Assembly (NCBI RefSeq): GCF_025642155.1
Contig: NZ_CP106798.1
Coordinates: forward strand, 4,340,001 to 4,404,000
Source: Streptomyces sp. HUAS 15-9
Lineage (GTDB): Bacteria > Actinomycetota > Actinomycetes > Streptomycetales > Streptomycetaceae
Reading direction: 5' to 3'
DNA length: 64,000 nucleotides
Shown here: piece by piece, positions 9,289-20,138 of the stretch
Layout: each line of letters opens with the position of its first letter
Numbering within the stretch: position 1 is the stretch's first letter
Made by a program: the position numbers and the translations under genes
Notes under the pieces: generated by a model
What the model saw: only the letters and a program-made list of their open reading frames with translations
The model's database searches: none
Told to the model about the DNA's origin: nothing

Positions 9289-10368
9289 TCAGAGCTCCTT
9301 GCGGAACGCTTCCGCCACCTTCACGAAGATGTCGTTCGCCTCGTGCTCCCCGACCGTCACCCGCACACCCTCGCCGGGGAACGGTCGGACCACGATGCCA
9401 TGCTGCTCGCAGGCAGCGGCGAAGGCGGCCGTCTGCTCTCCCAGCCGCAGCCAGACGAAGTTGGCCTGGGTCTCGGGCACCGTCCAGCCCTGGGCGCGCA
9501 GCGCCTCGACCACACGCTGACGCTCGCACACCAGCGAGCCGACCCGGCCGAGCAGTTCGTCCTCGGCTCGCAGCGAGGCGATCGCCGCCTCCTGCGCGAG
9601 CTGGCTCACACCGAACGGCACGGCCGTCTTGCGCAGCGCCGCCGCCACCGGCTCATGCGCGATCGCGAACCCGACGCGCAGCCCGGCGAGTCCATAGGCC
9701 TTCGAGAACGTACGCAGGACACAGACGTTGGGCCGGCCACGGTAGAGCTCAGCACCGTCCGGCACCTCCGGGTCGCGGATGAACTCCCGGTAGGCCTCGT
9801 CCAGCACCACCAGGACATCACGGGGCACCCGGTCGAGGAACCGCTCCAGCTCGGCCCGCCGTACGACCGTGCCTGTCGGGTTGTTGGGGTTGCAGACGAA
9901 AATCAGCCGGGTCCGGTCGGTGATAGCGTCCGCCATCGCGTCCAGGTCGTGCACATCGCCCGGCGTGAGCGGCACCCGTACCGATCGCGCACCGCTGATC
10001 TGCGTGATGATCGGGTACGCCTCGAAGGACCGCCAGGCGTAGATGACCTCGTCACCGGGGCCGCTGGTGGCCTGGAGCAGCTGCTGGGCGACGCCGACGG
10101 AGCCGGTGCCGGTGGCCAGATGGGAGAGCGGGACGTCGAAGCGCTCCGACAGCTCGTCCATCAGCCCGCCGCACGCCATGTCCGGGTAGCGGTTGAAGTT
10201 CGCGGCGGCCGCGGTCACCGACTCCATGACCCCGGGCAGCGGAGGGTAGGGGTTCTCGTTGGAGGACAGCTTGTAGGCGACCGGACCGTCGGCCGCGGCG
10301 GGCTTGCCCGGCTTGTAGGTGGGGATACCCTCCAGCTCGGCGCGCAGCCTCGGGCTCGTCTCGCTCAC
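9289..10368 (-). CDS. hisC: histidinol-phosphate / aromatic amino acid aminotransferase (HisC family)
   Basis: A 359-residue fold-type I PLP aminotransferase. Visible family features are [15 protein letters not shown] at the N-terminus, [11 protein letters not shown] (cofactor Asn/Asp region), [10 protein letters not shown], and [14 protein letters not shown], where the Lys (about residue 221) should form the PLP Schiff base. It is isolated from other his genes, and Streptomyces have a separate hisC in the his operon, so this second copy probably serves phenylalanine/tyrosine transamination; sequence alone does not decide. GTG at 10368 is chosen because of the GAGGAGG ribosome site 6-7 bases upstream; the upstream extension has non-protein-like composition. 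Divergent from the LacI gene. Confidence 0.85.
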   Translation of the reverse strand: MSETSPRLRAELEGIPTYKPGKPAAADGPVAYKLSSNENPYPPLPGVMESVTAAAANFNRYPDMACGGLMDELSERFDVPLSHLATGTGSVGVAQQLLQATSGPGDEVIYAWRSFEAYPIITQISGARSVRVPLTPGDVHDLDAMADAITDRTRLIFVCNPNNPTGTVVRRAELERFLDRVPRDVLVVLDEAYREFIRDPEVPDGAELYRGRPNVCVLRTFSKAYGLAGLRVGFAIAHEPVAAALRKTAVPFGVSQLAQEAAIASLRAEDELLGRVGSLVCERQRVVEALRAQGWTVPETQANFVWLRLGEQTAAFAAACEQHGIVVRPFPGEGVRVTVGEHEANDIFVKVAEAFRKEL

Positions 10369-10807
10369 CGCAGTCCTCCTCGCGACCCCCGGCGGCCCGT
10401 GCGCGCCGCCGGCTTCCAATACTGCTCACCCTATGAGGATTCGGCGCTCCTGCGTACAGGTGAGGAGCGACGGGAATGAGTGAGGCGTAAACCACATCAG
10501 CCCCACCCGCATCAGGGGCATCACCGCATGAAGATGTACGAAACGGGGGGCGCGTCGCACATATATCTACGCGCCGGTGGCTCGCGCCGTGGCGCGCATC
10601 GCTCGTCAAGGTGAGTTGAGACCTCTTCGAAACATCGGGCCCTTGGCAGGCCCATGCGCGCCGACAAGTCACGTCTTGCCATTGGATCGTTCAACTGACT
10701 TTCTTTCTAAGGCAGTTGACCCCTTATGACCATGCAGAAACGTGCCTGTCAACGCGTGCATATGCGTCCGCACTACCCCACCGCCTGAGCCCTACTATCG
10801 GCTCGCC
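10369..10807. other. divergent promoter region, aminotransferase / LacI regulator
   Basis: 439 bp with no credible gene. The part next to the regulator is unusually AT-rich for this genome (about 10670-10745) and holds the inverted repeat TCAACTG (10691-10697) and CAGTTGA (10713-10719), separated by 15 nt. This may be an operator of the LacI-type protein or another regulator. Promoters for both divergent genes should be here. Confidence 0.45.
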
Positions 10808-11920
10808 ATGACAGCAGCAGGGAAGCACCAGGTGAGCCGCGCGGAAACCTCACGTCGAGGCAGTCGGCCGGGTCGAGCAGGCATCAGAGACGTCGCCGCC
10901 GCCGCCGGGGTCTCCATCACGACCGTGTCCGACGCCCTCAACGGCAAGGGCCGGCTCCCGGACGCCACCCGGCGCCATGTCCGCGAGGTCGCCGATCGGC
11001 TGGGGTACCGCCCCTCGGCCGCCGCCCGCACGCTCCGTACCGGCAAGTCGGGGCTCATCGGCCTGACCGTGACGACGTACGGGGATGAACCTTTCACCTT
11101 CACCGAGTTCGCGTACTTCGCCGAAATGGCCCGCGCCGCGACCTCGGCCGCACTCGCCCGCGGCTACGCCCTGGTGATCCTGCCCGCGACCTCGCGCCAC
11201 GACGTGTGGTCGAACGTCGCCCTGGACGGCACGGTCGTCATCGACCCCTCCGACCAGGACCCGGTGGTCAGCGAGCTGGTCCGGCAGGGCCTGCCGGTCG
11301 TCTCCGACGGCCGCCCGGTCGGTTCGCTCCCGGTCACGGCATGGGTCGACAACGATCACGAGGCCGCCGTACTCGGCATCCTCGACCATCTCGCCGACGC
11401 GGGCGCCCGCCGGATCGGGCTGCTCACGGGGACGACGACGGACACGTACACCCATCTGTCGACCACCGCGTATCTGCACTGGTGCGAACGGGTCGGCCAG
11501 GACCCGGTGTACGAGGCCTACCCGGCGCACGACCCGTGTGCCGGCGCCGTCGCCGCCGACCGGCTGCTGGCCCGCCCCGACCGCCCCGACGCGGTCTACG
11601 GCCTCTTCGACCCCAACGGCACCGACCTGCTGGCCGCCGCCCGCCGCTACGGTCTGCGCGTCCCGGACGATCTGCTGCTGGTGTGCTGCAGCGAGTCCAC
11701 GGTGTACGCCAACACCGAGCCGCCCATCACCACGCTCTCCCTCAAGCCCCGACGCATCGGCACGGCCGTGGTCCAGCTCCTCATCGACGCCATCGAGGGA
11801 GTCGACTCGGAGCACCCGGTCGAGCAGGTGATACCGACCGAACTGATCGTGCGCACCTCGTCCCAGCGCCGTTCGCCGCGGACGACGGTCAGCCCTCCGC
11901 GAATGCCGGAGGAGAAGTAG
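10808..11920 (+). CDS. LacI family transcriptional regulator
   Basis: A 370-residue protein. The LacI helix-turn-helix is at about residues 27-75: GIRDVAAAAGVSITTVSDALNGKGRL, then DATRRHVREVADRLGYRPSAAARTLRTG (hinge helix). A periplasmic-binding-protein-like ligand domain follows to about residue 345, with a basic/proline-rich tail. The N-terminal 25 residues before the HTH are extra and basic. The ATG at 10808 lacks a clear ribosome site. No sugar operon is adjacent, so the regulon cannot be inferred from context; its Streptomyces counterpart at this locus is an orphan regulator. A hairpin terminator follows at 11938-11961. Confidence 0.85.
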   Translation: MTAAGKHQVSRAETSRRGSRPGRAGIRDVAAAAGVSITTVSDALNGKGRLPDATRRHVREVADRLGYRPSAAARTLRTGKSGLIGLTVTTYGDEPFTFTEFAYFAEMARAATSAALARGYALVILPATSRHDVWSNVALDGTVVIDPSDQDPVVSELVRQGLPVVSDGRPVGSLPVTAWVDNDHEAAVLGILDHLADAGARRIGLLTGTTTDTYTHLSTTAYLHWCERVGQDPVYEAYPAHDPCAGAVAADRLLARPDRPDAVYGLFDPNGTDLLAAARRYGLRVPDDLLLVCCSESTVYANTEPPITTLSLKPRRIGTAVVQLLIDAIEGVDSEHPVEQVIPTELIVRTSSQRRSPRTTVSPPRMPEEK

Positions 11921-11937
11921 CCACCACCGGGCCGGCG

Positions 11938-11961
11938 GGCCGGGCTCATGGAAGCCCGGCC
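11938..11961 (+). terminator. terminator of the LacI-type gene
   Basis: A 9-bp perfect inverted repeat (11938-11946 with 11953-11961) and a 6-nt loop, 18 bp after the stop codon. Confidence 0.55.
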
Positions 11962-12361
11962 GACCCTCGGGTGGGGGCAGCGGCAACGGGGGTCCGGCGG
12001 TCACGAGCCCATCACACCTTCCGGGCCCGACTCGACAGCCGCCCGCGGGGAGTCATCGGCTCGACGGCAGCGATCGTCCGCGTCACAACAGTGGGTCGTC
12101 GGTGTGCGACAGCGGGTCGTCAGCCTGACGCCAGGAGGTCGTCCGCTCGGTGCCAGGGGTTCTTCAGGCTGCCATCGGAAGGTGAAAGCCCTGCCCAAAC
12201 GGGGCGAAAGCCGCGTTGAACTGGAGTCTTGCTCCGATTCACCACCCCTGGGTCATCACATGGCGCGATCCGCATTCCTATGATGGGCCCACGACACCGC
12301 GGGCCGCTGCGACCAGGCAGTCCGAACCGGTGCAGATGCGGCGCGATGGTGGAGGGGTCTG
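11962..12361. other. gene-free interval before the metallophosphatase
   Basis: 400 bp in which short frames lack codon bias. I looked for a tRNA (T-loop GGTTCGA type) and saw none. It presumably holds the promoter of the metallophosphatase gene; no clear -10/-35 pair stands out. Confidence 0.5.
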
Positions 12362-13438
12362 ATGACTCAGGGGGCCGGTCAGGGACCCGAGGTGGAGCGG
12401 ACGGCGACGTTGCGCGACTTCCGGGTACCCGGGTACGTCCATGAGACCGGTCCGTATGCCCACAGCGCCCGCCCCGGCAACACCGTCGCCCCCGTGGACG
12501 AGGGCTACCCGGAGGGGTACTCGCCCACCCAGCGCGACCTGCCCGTCATCAACCGGGGCGACACGCTCCAGGTGCCCGTCGACCCGGCGCCCGCGCCGGC
12601 CCCGCGGCAGACCACCGGCACGGGCCCGCTGTATGTCGTCGGGGACGTGCACGGCTATCTCGACGACCTGATCACCGCCCTGAGGGAGAAGGACCTGATC
12701 GACTCGGCCGGCCAGTGGTGCGCGGGCACCGCCCGGCTGTGGTTCCTCGGCGACTTCACCGACCGCGGCCCGGACGGCATCGGCGTCATCGACCTGGTGA
12801 TGCGGCTGTCCGCGGAGGCCGCCGCGGCCGGCGGCTACTGCAAGGCGCTCATGGGCAACCACGAACTCCTGCTGCTCGGCGCCAAGCGGTTCGGCGACAC
12901 CCCCGTCAACTCCGGCGCGGGCACCGCCACCTTCCAGGCGGCCTGGCTGCTCAACGGCGGCCAGAAGACCGACATGGACCGCCTCCAGGACCACCATCTG
13001 CAGTGGATGGCCCGCCTCGACGCCGTCGAGGAGGTCGACGGCTATCTGCTCGTCCACTCCGACACCACCGCCTACCTGGACTACGGCGACTCGATCGAGG
13101 CGGTCAACGACACGGTCCGCGAGACGCTCACGCGCAACGACGCGGACGAATGCTGGGACCTGTTCCGCAAGTTCACCAAGCGCTTCTCCTTCCGCGACGA
13201 GGGCGGCGCCGACGCCGTGCGCTCCCTCCTCGATACGTACGGCGGCACGCGCATCGTTCACGGCCACAGCCCCATTCCGTACCTGCTGGGCGAGGTCGGG
13301 TCCGAGGACGGCGAGGAGGATGCCGGTCCCGTGGTCGAAGGACCGCACGTCTACGCCGACGGCCTGGCCATCGCCATGGACGGCGGCGTGACCATGGCCG
13401 GAAAGCTGCTGGTCCAGCAACTTCCCCTGGATAACTGA
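12362..13438 (+). CDS. calcineurin-like metallophosphoesterase
   Basis: A 358-residue protein with the complete metallophosphatase motif set: GDVHGYLDDL, GDFTDRGPDG, GNHE, a late LVHSD, and GTRIVHGHSP. These ligate two metal ions as in PPP-type and diadenosine-tetraphosphatase-like enzymes. The first 75 residues are Pro-rich and lack a signal peptide, so it is cytosolic. The ATG start has GGAGGGG 8 bases upstream. It is a single-gene unit by spacing. Substrate unknown (protein phosphate, Ap4A or another phosphodiester are possible). Confidence 0.85.
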   Translation: MTQGAGQGPEVERTATLRDFRVPGYVHETGPYAHSARPGNTVAPVDEGYPEGYSPTQRDLPVINRGDTLQVPVDPAPAPAPRQTTGTGPLYVVGDVHGYLDDLITALREKDLIDSAGQWCAGTARLWFLGDFTDRGPDGIGVIDLVMRLSAEAAAAGGYCKALMGNHELLLLGAKRFGDTPVNSGAGTATFQAAWLLNGGQKTDMDRLQDHHLQWMARLDAVEEVDGYLLVHSDTTAYLDYGDSIEAVNDTVRETLTRNDADECWDLFRKFTKRFSFRDEGGADAVRSLLDTYGGTRIVHGHSPIPYLLGEVGSEDGEEDAGPVVEGPHVYADGLAIAMDGGVTMAGKLLVQQLPLDN

Positions 13439-13619
13439 GCGTTCGACGGGCAAGCGTCCCCCGACGGCGTACATGCAGGCCAGCACCCAATTTCTGGCAA
13501 CCCCCTGTCACCGCGTGCCGTCGCGGCTCTACCATCGGCTTATCCGTAGCAGGCTCCCCTCCGTTTCTGCCCGACGGCTCGCCGGCGTGCGAGCCCCAAG
13601 CCCTACGGAGCATCGGGGG

Positions 13620-14489
13620 ATGCACATGAACAGCGTTCCGCAGCACCTGCACAGCGAGGACCGCCAGGAATACGAGCGGATCCTCGATGAGGCGCTGCGC
13701 TCCGCACCACACCGCCCGGAACTGGCCGCTGTGGGACAGCGGCTGAACACCGAACAGCTGCGCACCATGGCGCTGAACGCCACCACACTCATCACGGCGG
13801 CCGCGGCGACCGAGTACCAGCACTATGTGAAGGTCCGCGAGGAACTGCGCCAACCGGCGTCGTCCACCCCGTCGTCCAGCGGTGAATCCGGCTCCGGTGA
13901 GCCGGGCGCCGCGGGCGCGATGGGGCTCGCCACCACCCTCGGCGAGGCCGCCGAGACCACCGGCGCGGGCGCCGTCGCCGTCGTCGCGGTCCTCGCCCCC
14001 GTCCTCGCCGGAACCGCCGCGGCGATATTCCTGCTCGTCGGCTACATCCTGAAGATGCTCGACCCCGAGCCGGCATTCGCCCAGACCATGCTGACCGCGG
14101 GATGGGTGTTCGGCGCCATGACCGCGGCCGCGATCCTCGTCGCCGCGGTCGGGCTGCTGCTCACCGCGCTGCGCAACAGCCCCTCGCTGGACGCCGGGGC
14201 CTACGGCGAGGCGAACGGGGAGGTGACCCGGGCCAGGGAAGCCTGGCGAGAAGCCCTCCTGGAACGCGGCATCCTCCCCTTCCTCCAGGAAGCCCTCGCC
14301 AACCCCGGCACGACCGCGCTGCACCGCACGGCCCCTCCGGCACCGACCAGCCGCATGCCGCGCCTCGGCTACGACCGCCCGGGCTTCAGCAGCCCCGACG
14401 ACGGCAGCACCCCGGGCCCACGCCCGAGCTTCACCAGCCCGGACTACACGAGCCCGGACTTCGGAGGCCCGGAACACCAGCCGGAATAG
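13620..14489 (+). CDS. membrane protein of unknown function
   Basis: About 289 residues. An N-terminal helical soluble region (about 1-100: SEDRQEYERILDEALRSAPH...) is followed by two hydrophobic segments (around residues 117-147 and 160-186: VAVVAVLAPVLAG..., VFGAMTAAAILVA...). A second soluble part follows, then a Ser/Pro/Asp-rich tail with a repeated F-x-S-P-D pattern (FSSPDD, FTSPDY, TSPDF). ATG 13620 has GGAG at 8 bases; ATG 13626 is also possible. No named domain recognised. It converges on thiC, and a strong terminator separates them. Confidence 0.65.
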   Translation: MHMNSVPQHLHSEDRQEYERILDEALRSAPHRPELAAVGQRLNTEQLRTMALNATTLITAAAATEYQHYVKVREELRQPASSTPSSSGESGSGEPGAAGAMGLATTLGEAAETTGAGAVAVVAVLAPVLAGTAAAIFLLVGYILKMLDPEPAFAQTMLTAGWVFGAMTAAAILVAAVGLLLTALRNSPSLDAGAYGEANGEVTRAREAWREALLERGILPFLQEALANPGTTALHRTAPPAPTSRMPRLGYDRPGFSSPDDGSTPGPRPSFTSPDYTSPDFGGPEHQPE

Positions 14490-14490
14490 C

Positions 14491-14524
14491 CCCGGCCTGC
14501 GCCCCCGACGGGGCGCAGGCCGGG
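14491..14524. terminator. bidirectional terminator between membrane-protein gene and thiC
   Basis: A perfect 15-bp inverted repeat (14491-14505 with 14510-14524) with loop CGAC, between two convergent genes. Confidence 0.8.
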
Positions 14525-14550
14525 CAACCGGCGACGGAACAACCGCCGGA

Positions 14551-16347
<1,797 letters not shown>

Positions 16348-16410
16348 CTACGCCGGCATTACCCGGTAACAGGTTCAGCGGTCGACGCAGCGATTTCCGT
16401 CTCGGCCGGC

Positions 16411-16424
16411 GTTTCCTGTGAAAC
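16411..16424. other. degenerate parS-like site, two mismatches
   Basis: GTTTCCTGTGAAAC; the outer half-sites match parS but the two central bases differ. Lies in the variable arm of the TPP riboswitch, 22 bp centre to centre from the next site. Confidence 0.35.
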
Positions 16425-16432
16425 ATCACTCA

Positions 16433-16446
16433 GTTCCACGTGAAAC
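16433..16446. other. parS-like site, one mismatch, inside the TPP riboswitch
   Basis: GTTCCACGTGAAAC, one base from the consensus and the same variant as at 9129. It lies in the DNA encoding the P3a arm of the thiC riboswitch. Confidence 0.6.
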
Positions 16447-16579
16447 ATCGCGAATACGGAGGTCAGCGCCCTCTCAGCCCGGTGCTCCGAGCTCCCGCGT
16501 GTGCAAAGGTGCCTCCACGCTAGCGTCAATTCGGTCGCGGTGAACAGAGGGCCCCTACCGTTCTTGCAATGATCTGGCG

Positions 16580-18073
16580 GTGACCACGACACAGCAGTAC
16601 CCCTACCCGCCGCCCGAGCCGCCGCGCCGACCCGGCCCCGGACAGCGCGGCGGACACGACCACGAGCGCCACGGTGCCAGCGATGAGCACGGCCACGGGT
16701 CCGGCCATGGACAGGCCCCGGGACACGGGCACGGTGCCGGAAACAGCGGCGGCCACGGCCACTCGCACAGCCACAGCCATGGCCCCGCCGCGCCCGTCTC
16801 CCAGCATCTGCGCAAGGTCATCGCGGCGATCCTGATCCCGTTCACCGCGGCGGTCGTGGTCGGACTCGTCGTGCTCTGGCCCGGTGGAGCCCCGCCGCAC
16901 CAGCGCACGGGAGTCGGCTTCGACCGGCAGACGCAGCAGGCCACGGTCACCGTGGTCGTCGAGGTGAGCTGCAAGTCGGTGAACGCCTCGGGGCAGGCGC
17001 CGACGGGCGACACCCCCACCGCAAGGGATAATTCCGCCCAGAAGGAGGAGAACAGCACCTGCAAGAAGGCGACGATCCAGGTCGACACCGGCAAGGACAA
17101 GGGCCGTACGTTCACGGAGATCGTGCAGCCGGACCAGTCACGGCAGTTGCACGAGGGCGAGAAGGTTGTGGTCGCCTACGAGCCCTCGGCACCCAAGGAG
17201 CTGCAGTACTCGGTCGCCGATGTGGACCGGAAGTTCCCGATGGCGCTGCTGGCCGGCATCTTCGCGCTCGCCGTCGTGGTGGTGGGCCGATTGCGCGGCG
17301 TCATGGCGCTGGTCGCGCTGGCCGTCAGCTTCCTGGTGCTGACCCTCTTCATCCTGCCCGCGATCCTGCAGGGCTCGAACCCACTCGTCGTGGCGGTGGT
17401 CGGGTCGAGCGCCATCATGCTGATCGCGCTCTATATGTGCCACGGTCTGTCGGCCCGCACATCGGTCGCGGTGCTCGGCACGCTGGTGTCGCTTCTGCTG
17501 ATCGGCATCCTGGGCTCGGAGTTCATCGACTGGGCCGCGCTGACGGGCAACACCGACGACAACACCGGTCTCATCCATGGCCTGTATCCGTCGATCGACA
17601 TGAGCGGTCTGCTGCTGGCCGGCGTCATCATCGGTTCACTCGGCGTCCTGGACGACGTGACCGTGACCCAGACCTCGGCCGTGTGGGAACTGCACGAGGC
17701 CAATCCGTCGATGGGCTGGCGCGGACTGTACCGGGCGGGGATCCGCATCGGCCGTGACCACATCGCGTCCGTCGTCAACACGCTCGTACTCGCCTATGCC
17801 GGTGCCGCGCTGCCGCTGCTGCTGCTCTTCTCGATCGCGCAGAGCAGCGTGACGAGCGTCGCCAACAGCGAACTGGTGGCGGAGGAGATAGTGCGCACCC
17901 TGGTGGGCTCGATCGGCCTGGTCGCCTCGGTGCCGGTCACCACGGCCCTGGCCGCCCTCGTGGTGTCGGCCGACAGGCCGGGACAGGGGGCAGGGAAGGC
18001 GGGGGCGGGGAAGCCTGCCGAGGTCCCGTCCGCCGCGGCGCGCGGTGGACGGGGCCGGCGCCGCAAGAGGTGA
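16580..18073 (+). CDS. YibE/F family polytopic membrane protein with His-rich N-terminus
   Basis: A 497-residue protein. Residues 1-70 form a cytosolic or exposed Pro/Gly/His-rich tail with repeated HG and HS dipeptides (HGHGAG, GHGHSHSHSHG), which could bind metal. A first membrane segment is at about 80-98, then an extracytoplasmic domain with two cysteines (about residues 134-175), then seven or so membrane helices from about 215 onward. The FPMALLAGIFALAVVVVGRLRG and DDVTVTQTSAVWEL regions are typical of YibE/F proteins. GTG at 16580 is the only reasonable start. Biochemical function of the family is unknown. Divergent from thiC. Confidence 0.8.
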   Translation: MTTTQQYPYPPPEPPRRPGPGQRGGHDHERHGASDEHGHGSGHGQAPGHGHGAGNSGGHGHSHSHSHGPAAPVSQHLRKVIAAILIPFTAAVVVGLVVLWPGGAPPHQRTGVGFDRQTQQATVTVVVEVSCKSVNASGQAPTGDTPTARDNSAQKEENSTCKKATIQVDTGKDKGRTFTEIVQPDQSRQLHEGEKVVVAYEPSAPKELQYSVADVDRKFPMALLAGIFALAVVVVGRLRGVMALVALAVSFLVLTLFILPAILQGSNPLVVAVVGSSAIMLIALYMCHGLSARTSVAVLGTLVSLLLIGILGSEFIDWAALTGNTDDNTGLIHGLYPSIDMSGLLLAGVIIGSLGVLDDVTVTQTSAVWELHEANPSMGWRGLYRAGIRIGRDHIASVVNTLVLAYAGAALPLLLLFSIAQSSVTSVANSELVAEEIVRTLVGSIGLVASVPVTTALAALVVSADRPGQGAGKAGAGKPAEVPSAAARGGRGRRRKR

Positions 18074-18137
18074 CGCTCCGGCAGAACCGGTGACCTATGA
18101 GGTGAGCCGACGACCTACGAGGAGAAGCGTTACTGCA

Positions 18138-18163
18138 GCGCCCCGCACGCCATCGTGGGGCGC
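18138..18163. terminator. possible terminator between YibE/F gene and ssgA
   Basis: A 7-bp GC-only inverted repeat (18138-18144 with 18157-18163) with a 12-nt loop, located between convergent genes. Weak. Confidence 0.4.
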
Positions 18164-18186
18164 CTCGCCCGCCATGCCGTAGCGCG

Positions 18187-18624
18187 TCAGCCGGCGCTCT
18201 GTTCCTCGGCCAGGATGCGGTCCAGGGCCTCGTCGAGATGGGCGTCGAAGTCGGCGAGCGCCCCCTCCTGGCCGAGCGGCACCAGCTTGTCCGTACGGTC
18301 GAGGAAGGCCACGAGCGGCGGCGCCGAGGACCGGAACACCGCCTGGTCGCCACCGACCTGAAGGCGGATCAGCACCTCCCCCAGCACGTCCGTATCGGCG
18401 GGCGCGATGTGCACATCACCGTCCCCGCACGGCCGGCCCACCCCGTCGATCAGCAGCTCGCGCCCGAAGGCCCATGTCACCGGGGCATCACCGGGCAGAT
18501 GGAAGGTCAGCCGTACGGCGTAGGGGTCACAGGTCTCGTAACGCAACTCCACCGGAATGCGAAAGGAGAGCTCCTCGGACACGAGGAAGCTCATCATGAC
18601 CTCTGCCTGTACGGACTCGCGCAT
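18187..18624 (-). CDS. ssgA: sporulation-specific cell division activator SsgA
   Basis: A 145-residue SsgA-like protein, a family found only in morphologically complex actinobacteria. The sequence opens with MRESVQAEVMMSFLVSEELS and has the LPGDAPVTWAFGREL and LVAFLDRTDKLVPLGQE blocks of true SsgA. SsgA marks sites of septation and germination and promotes sporulation-specific division with SsgB and FtsZ. It acts in the cytoplasm at the membrane. The ATG at 18624 is clear. ssgR lies directly upstream on the same strand, 97 bp away, as in S. coelicolor, where SsgR is needed for ssgA transcription. Confidence 0.95.
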   Translation of the reverse strand: MRESVQAEVMMSFLVSEELSFRIPVELRYETCDPYAVRLTFHLPGDAPVTWAFGRELLIDGVGRPCGDGDVHIAPADTDVLGEVLIRLQVGGDQAVFRSSAPPLVAFLDRTDKLVPLGQEGALADFDAHLDEALDRILAEEQSAG

Positions 18625-18721
18625 CGCCTACCCCGTCTTATGACACCGACCGGCCGGATTGATTCCTTGACGCTGGTCAAATCTTGCAGAAAGTACATGT
18701 GAGATCACAAGGAGTGAGTTT

Positions 18722-19582
18722 TCAGATACTGATAGAGATCGCCAGTGTCCCCAGGTGCTGTCCGACCTCGGCCTGCAGTTGCCGGGCCGCGGGCAGCAGC
18801 CGGTCCGCCTGGTGGGCGGGCAGGGAAAGGGCCATCGTGGCCGCCGTGGTACCGACCGTGATCGGGATCGCCGCGCAGACCGTCCCCAGCGCGTACTCCT
18901 GCCGCTCCGTCACCGGCTCCATCCGGCGCATCCGGTCCAGACGCCGCAGCAGGCTCTGACTGTCGCGCACGGTGTACGGGGTGAGGGGCAGCACCGGGTA
19001 GCGGTCGAGGTGGTCGCGGCGCGCATCCTCGTCAACCTGGGACAGCAGACACTGCCCGATCGCGTGCGCGTGCCCGGTTTCCCGGAAGTCGGCCCACTCC
19101 TCGACCGCCGGGGTGCTCGGGGTGTCGGAGACGCACATGACCTCGATCTCGCCGTCCCGGTACATCGCGTAGTACACCGGCACACCGATGGAATCGCGCC
19201 ATTGCGCGAGCGCGGCCGCGACCGCGCTGCGACGTTTCTGCTGGGCTCCGCTGCTGCCCAGCCGCTCGGCCGCCTCTCCGAGGAAGAACAGGCCCTTGTC
19301 ACGGCGGAGATAGCCCTCGTGCACGAGGGTGCGCAGCAGGTGATACGCCGTCGGGAGCGCCAGGCCGGTCTCGCGGGCCAGTTGCTTGGCGGGAGCGCCG
19401 TACTCGTGCTCGGCGACCGTCTCCAGCAGCCGCATCGCCCGTTGCACGGATCCGATGAGGGTCGCGGAGTGCGGCTGTTCGGGCACCGCCGCGGAGGTCG
19501 GCCGCTGCGCGGGGGGTGTGGAGGAGCGCGGCTGTGCGGGGGGTGCGTGCGGTACTGCGGGTGCGGTGTCAGCCGTGGCCAA
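18722..19582 (-). CDS. ssgR: IclR-family activator of ssgA
   Basis: An IclR-type regulator: an N-terminal winged HTH (SVQRAMRLLETVAEHEYGAPAKQLARETGLALPTAYHLLRTLVHEGYLRRD) followed by the effector-binding IclR domain (GVPVYYAMYRDGEIEVMCVSD..., AIGQCLLSQ). The start is doubtful. A TTG at 19582 has a GGGAG ribosome site at 7 nt and gives 286 residues with a Pro/Ala-rich lead. A GTG at 19486 gives 254 residues, closer to known SsgR, but no ribosome site is visible there. Position next to ssgA supports the name. Confidence 0.88.
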   Translation of the reverse strand: MATADTAPAVPHAPPAQPRSSTPPAQRPTSAAVPEQPHSATLIGSVQRAMRLLETVAEHEYGAPAKQLARETGLALPTAYHLLRTLVHEGYLRRDKGLFFLGEAAERLGSSGAQQKRRSAVAAALAQWRDSIGVPVYYAMYRDGEIEVMCVSDTPSTPAVEEWADFRETGHAHAIGQCLLSQVDEDARRDHLDRYPVLPLTPYTVRDSQSLLRRLDRMRRMEPVTERQEYALGTVCAAIPITVGTTAATMALSLPAHQADRLLPAARQLQAEVGQHLGTLAISISI

Positions 19583-19778
19583 GGGTCACTCCCGAAGCGC
19601 GAGGGGGCAGCCCGTGCGGAGGAACACGGGTGGGGTGTACGCCGCCCGCGGGGCTGGGCCCCGCGTCGAATTCCGGACTTTAACGGCCCGCCACCGCTGT
19701 CAGACGGCCTGCCCGGAAAACTTCCCTCGCCCGAGGGAACAGGCGATTCCTGTTACCGCCACCCGTTTCCCACGGCCC

Positions 19779-19991
19779 TCACCAGTCGCTGCGCGACGAG
19801 GAACCCGATATGAACTTCCGCACGACGTAGATCAGTCCGCCGACCAGAGCGACGAAGATCAGAACCTTGAAGAGCAGGTAGACCACGAATCCGACCACGC
19901 TGGCTATCAGCCCGCCGAACACGACCAGGGCGATGACCGGCACCGCGATCCACTTCACCCACCACGGCAGTCCCGTGAAGATCTCTCGCAT
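19779..19991 (-). CDS. small DUF5326-like membrane protein
   Basis: 70 residues with two hydrophobic segments (about 9-36 and 40-58) and a short Ser/Arg-rich tail ending SSSRSDW. It opens MREIFTGLPWWVKWIAVPVIAL, the pattern of the small actinobacterial DUF5326 proteins. Function unknown. ATG at 19991 is followed upstream by a purine-rich ribosome site (AGGACGAGGG). Stands alone. Confidence 0.75.
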   Translation of the reverse strand: MREIFTGLPWWVKWIAVPVIALVVFGGLIASVVGFVVYLLFKVLIFVALVGGLIYVVRKFISGSSSRSDW

Positions 19992-20096
19992 TGCCCTCGT
20001 CCTTTGCAGTCTTGTGCGTTCTCGAAGTCCTGCACTCGATGCTAGAGCCGCCAGGGGGTCCGGCGGGGGCCTCGCACCCCTTGTCCTCCCCTGACC

Positions 20097-20138
20097 GTTC
20101 CCCTAGGGAACCCTGAGGCGCGGGATCAGGCCTCAGGG
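20097..20138 (-). terminator. hairpins at the end of the cupin gene
   Basis: An inverted repeat CCCTGAGGC (20111-20119) with GCCTCAGGG (20130-20138) spans the cupin stop codon (20126-20128). A second small palindrome (GTTCCC with GGGAAC, 20097-20111) follows. Together they probably end the cupin transcript. Confidence 0.45.
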
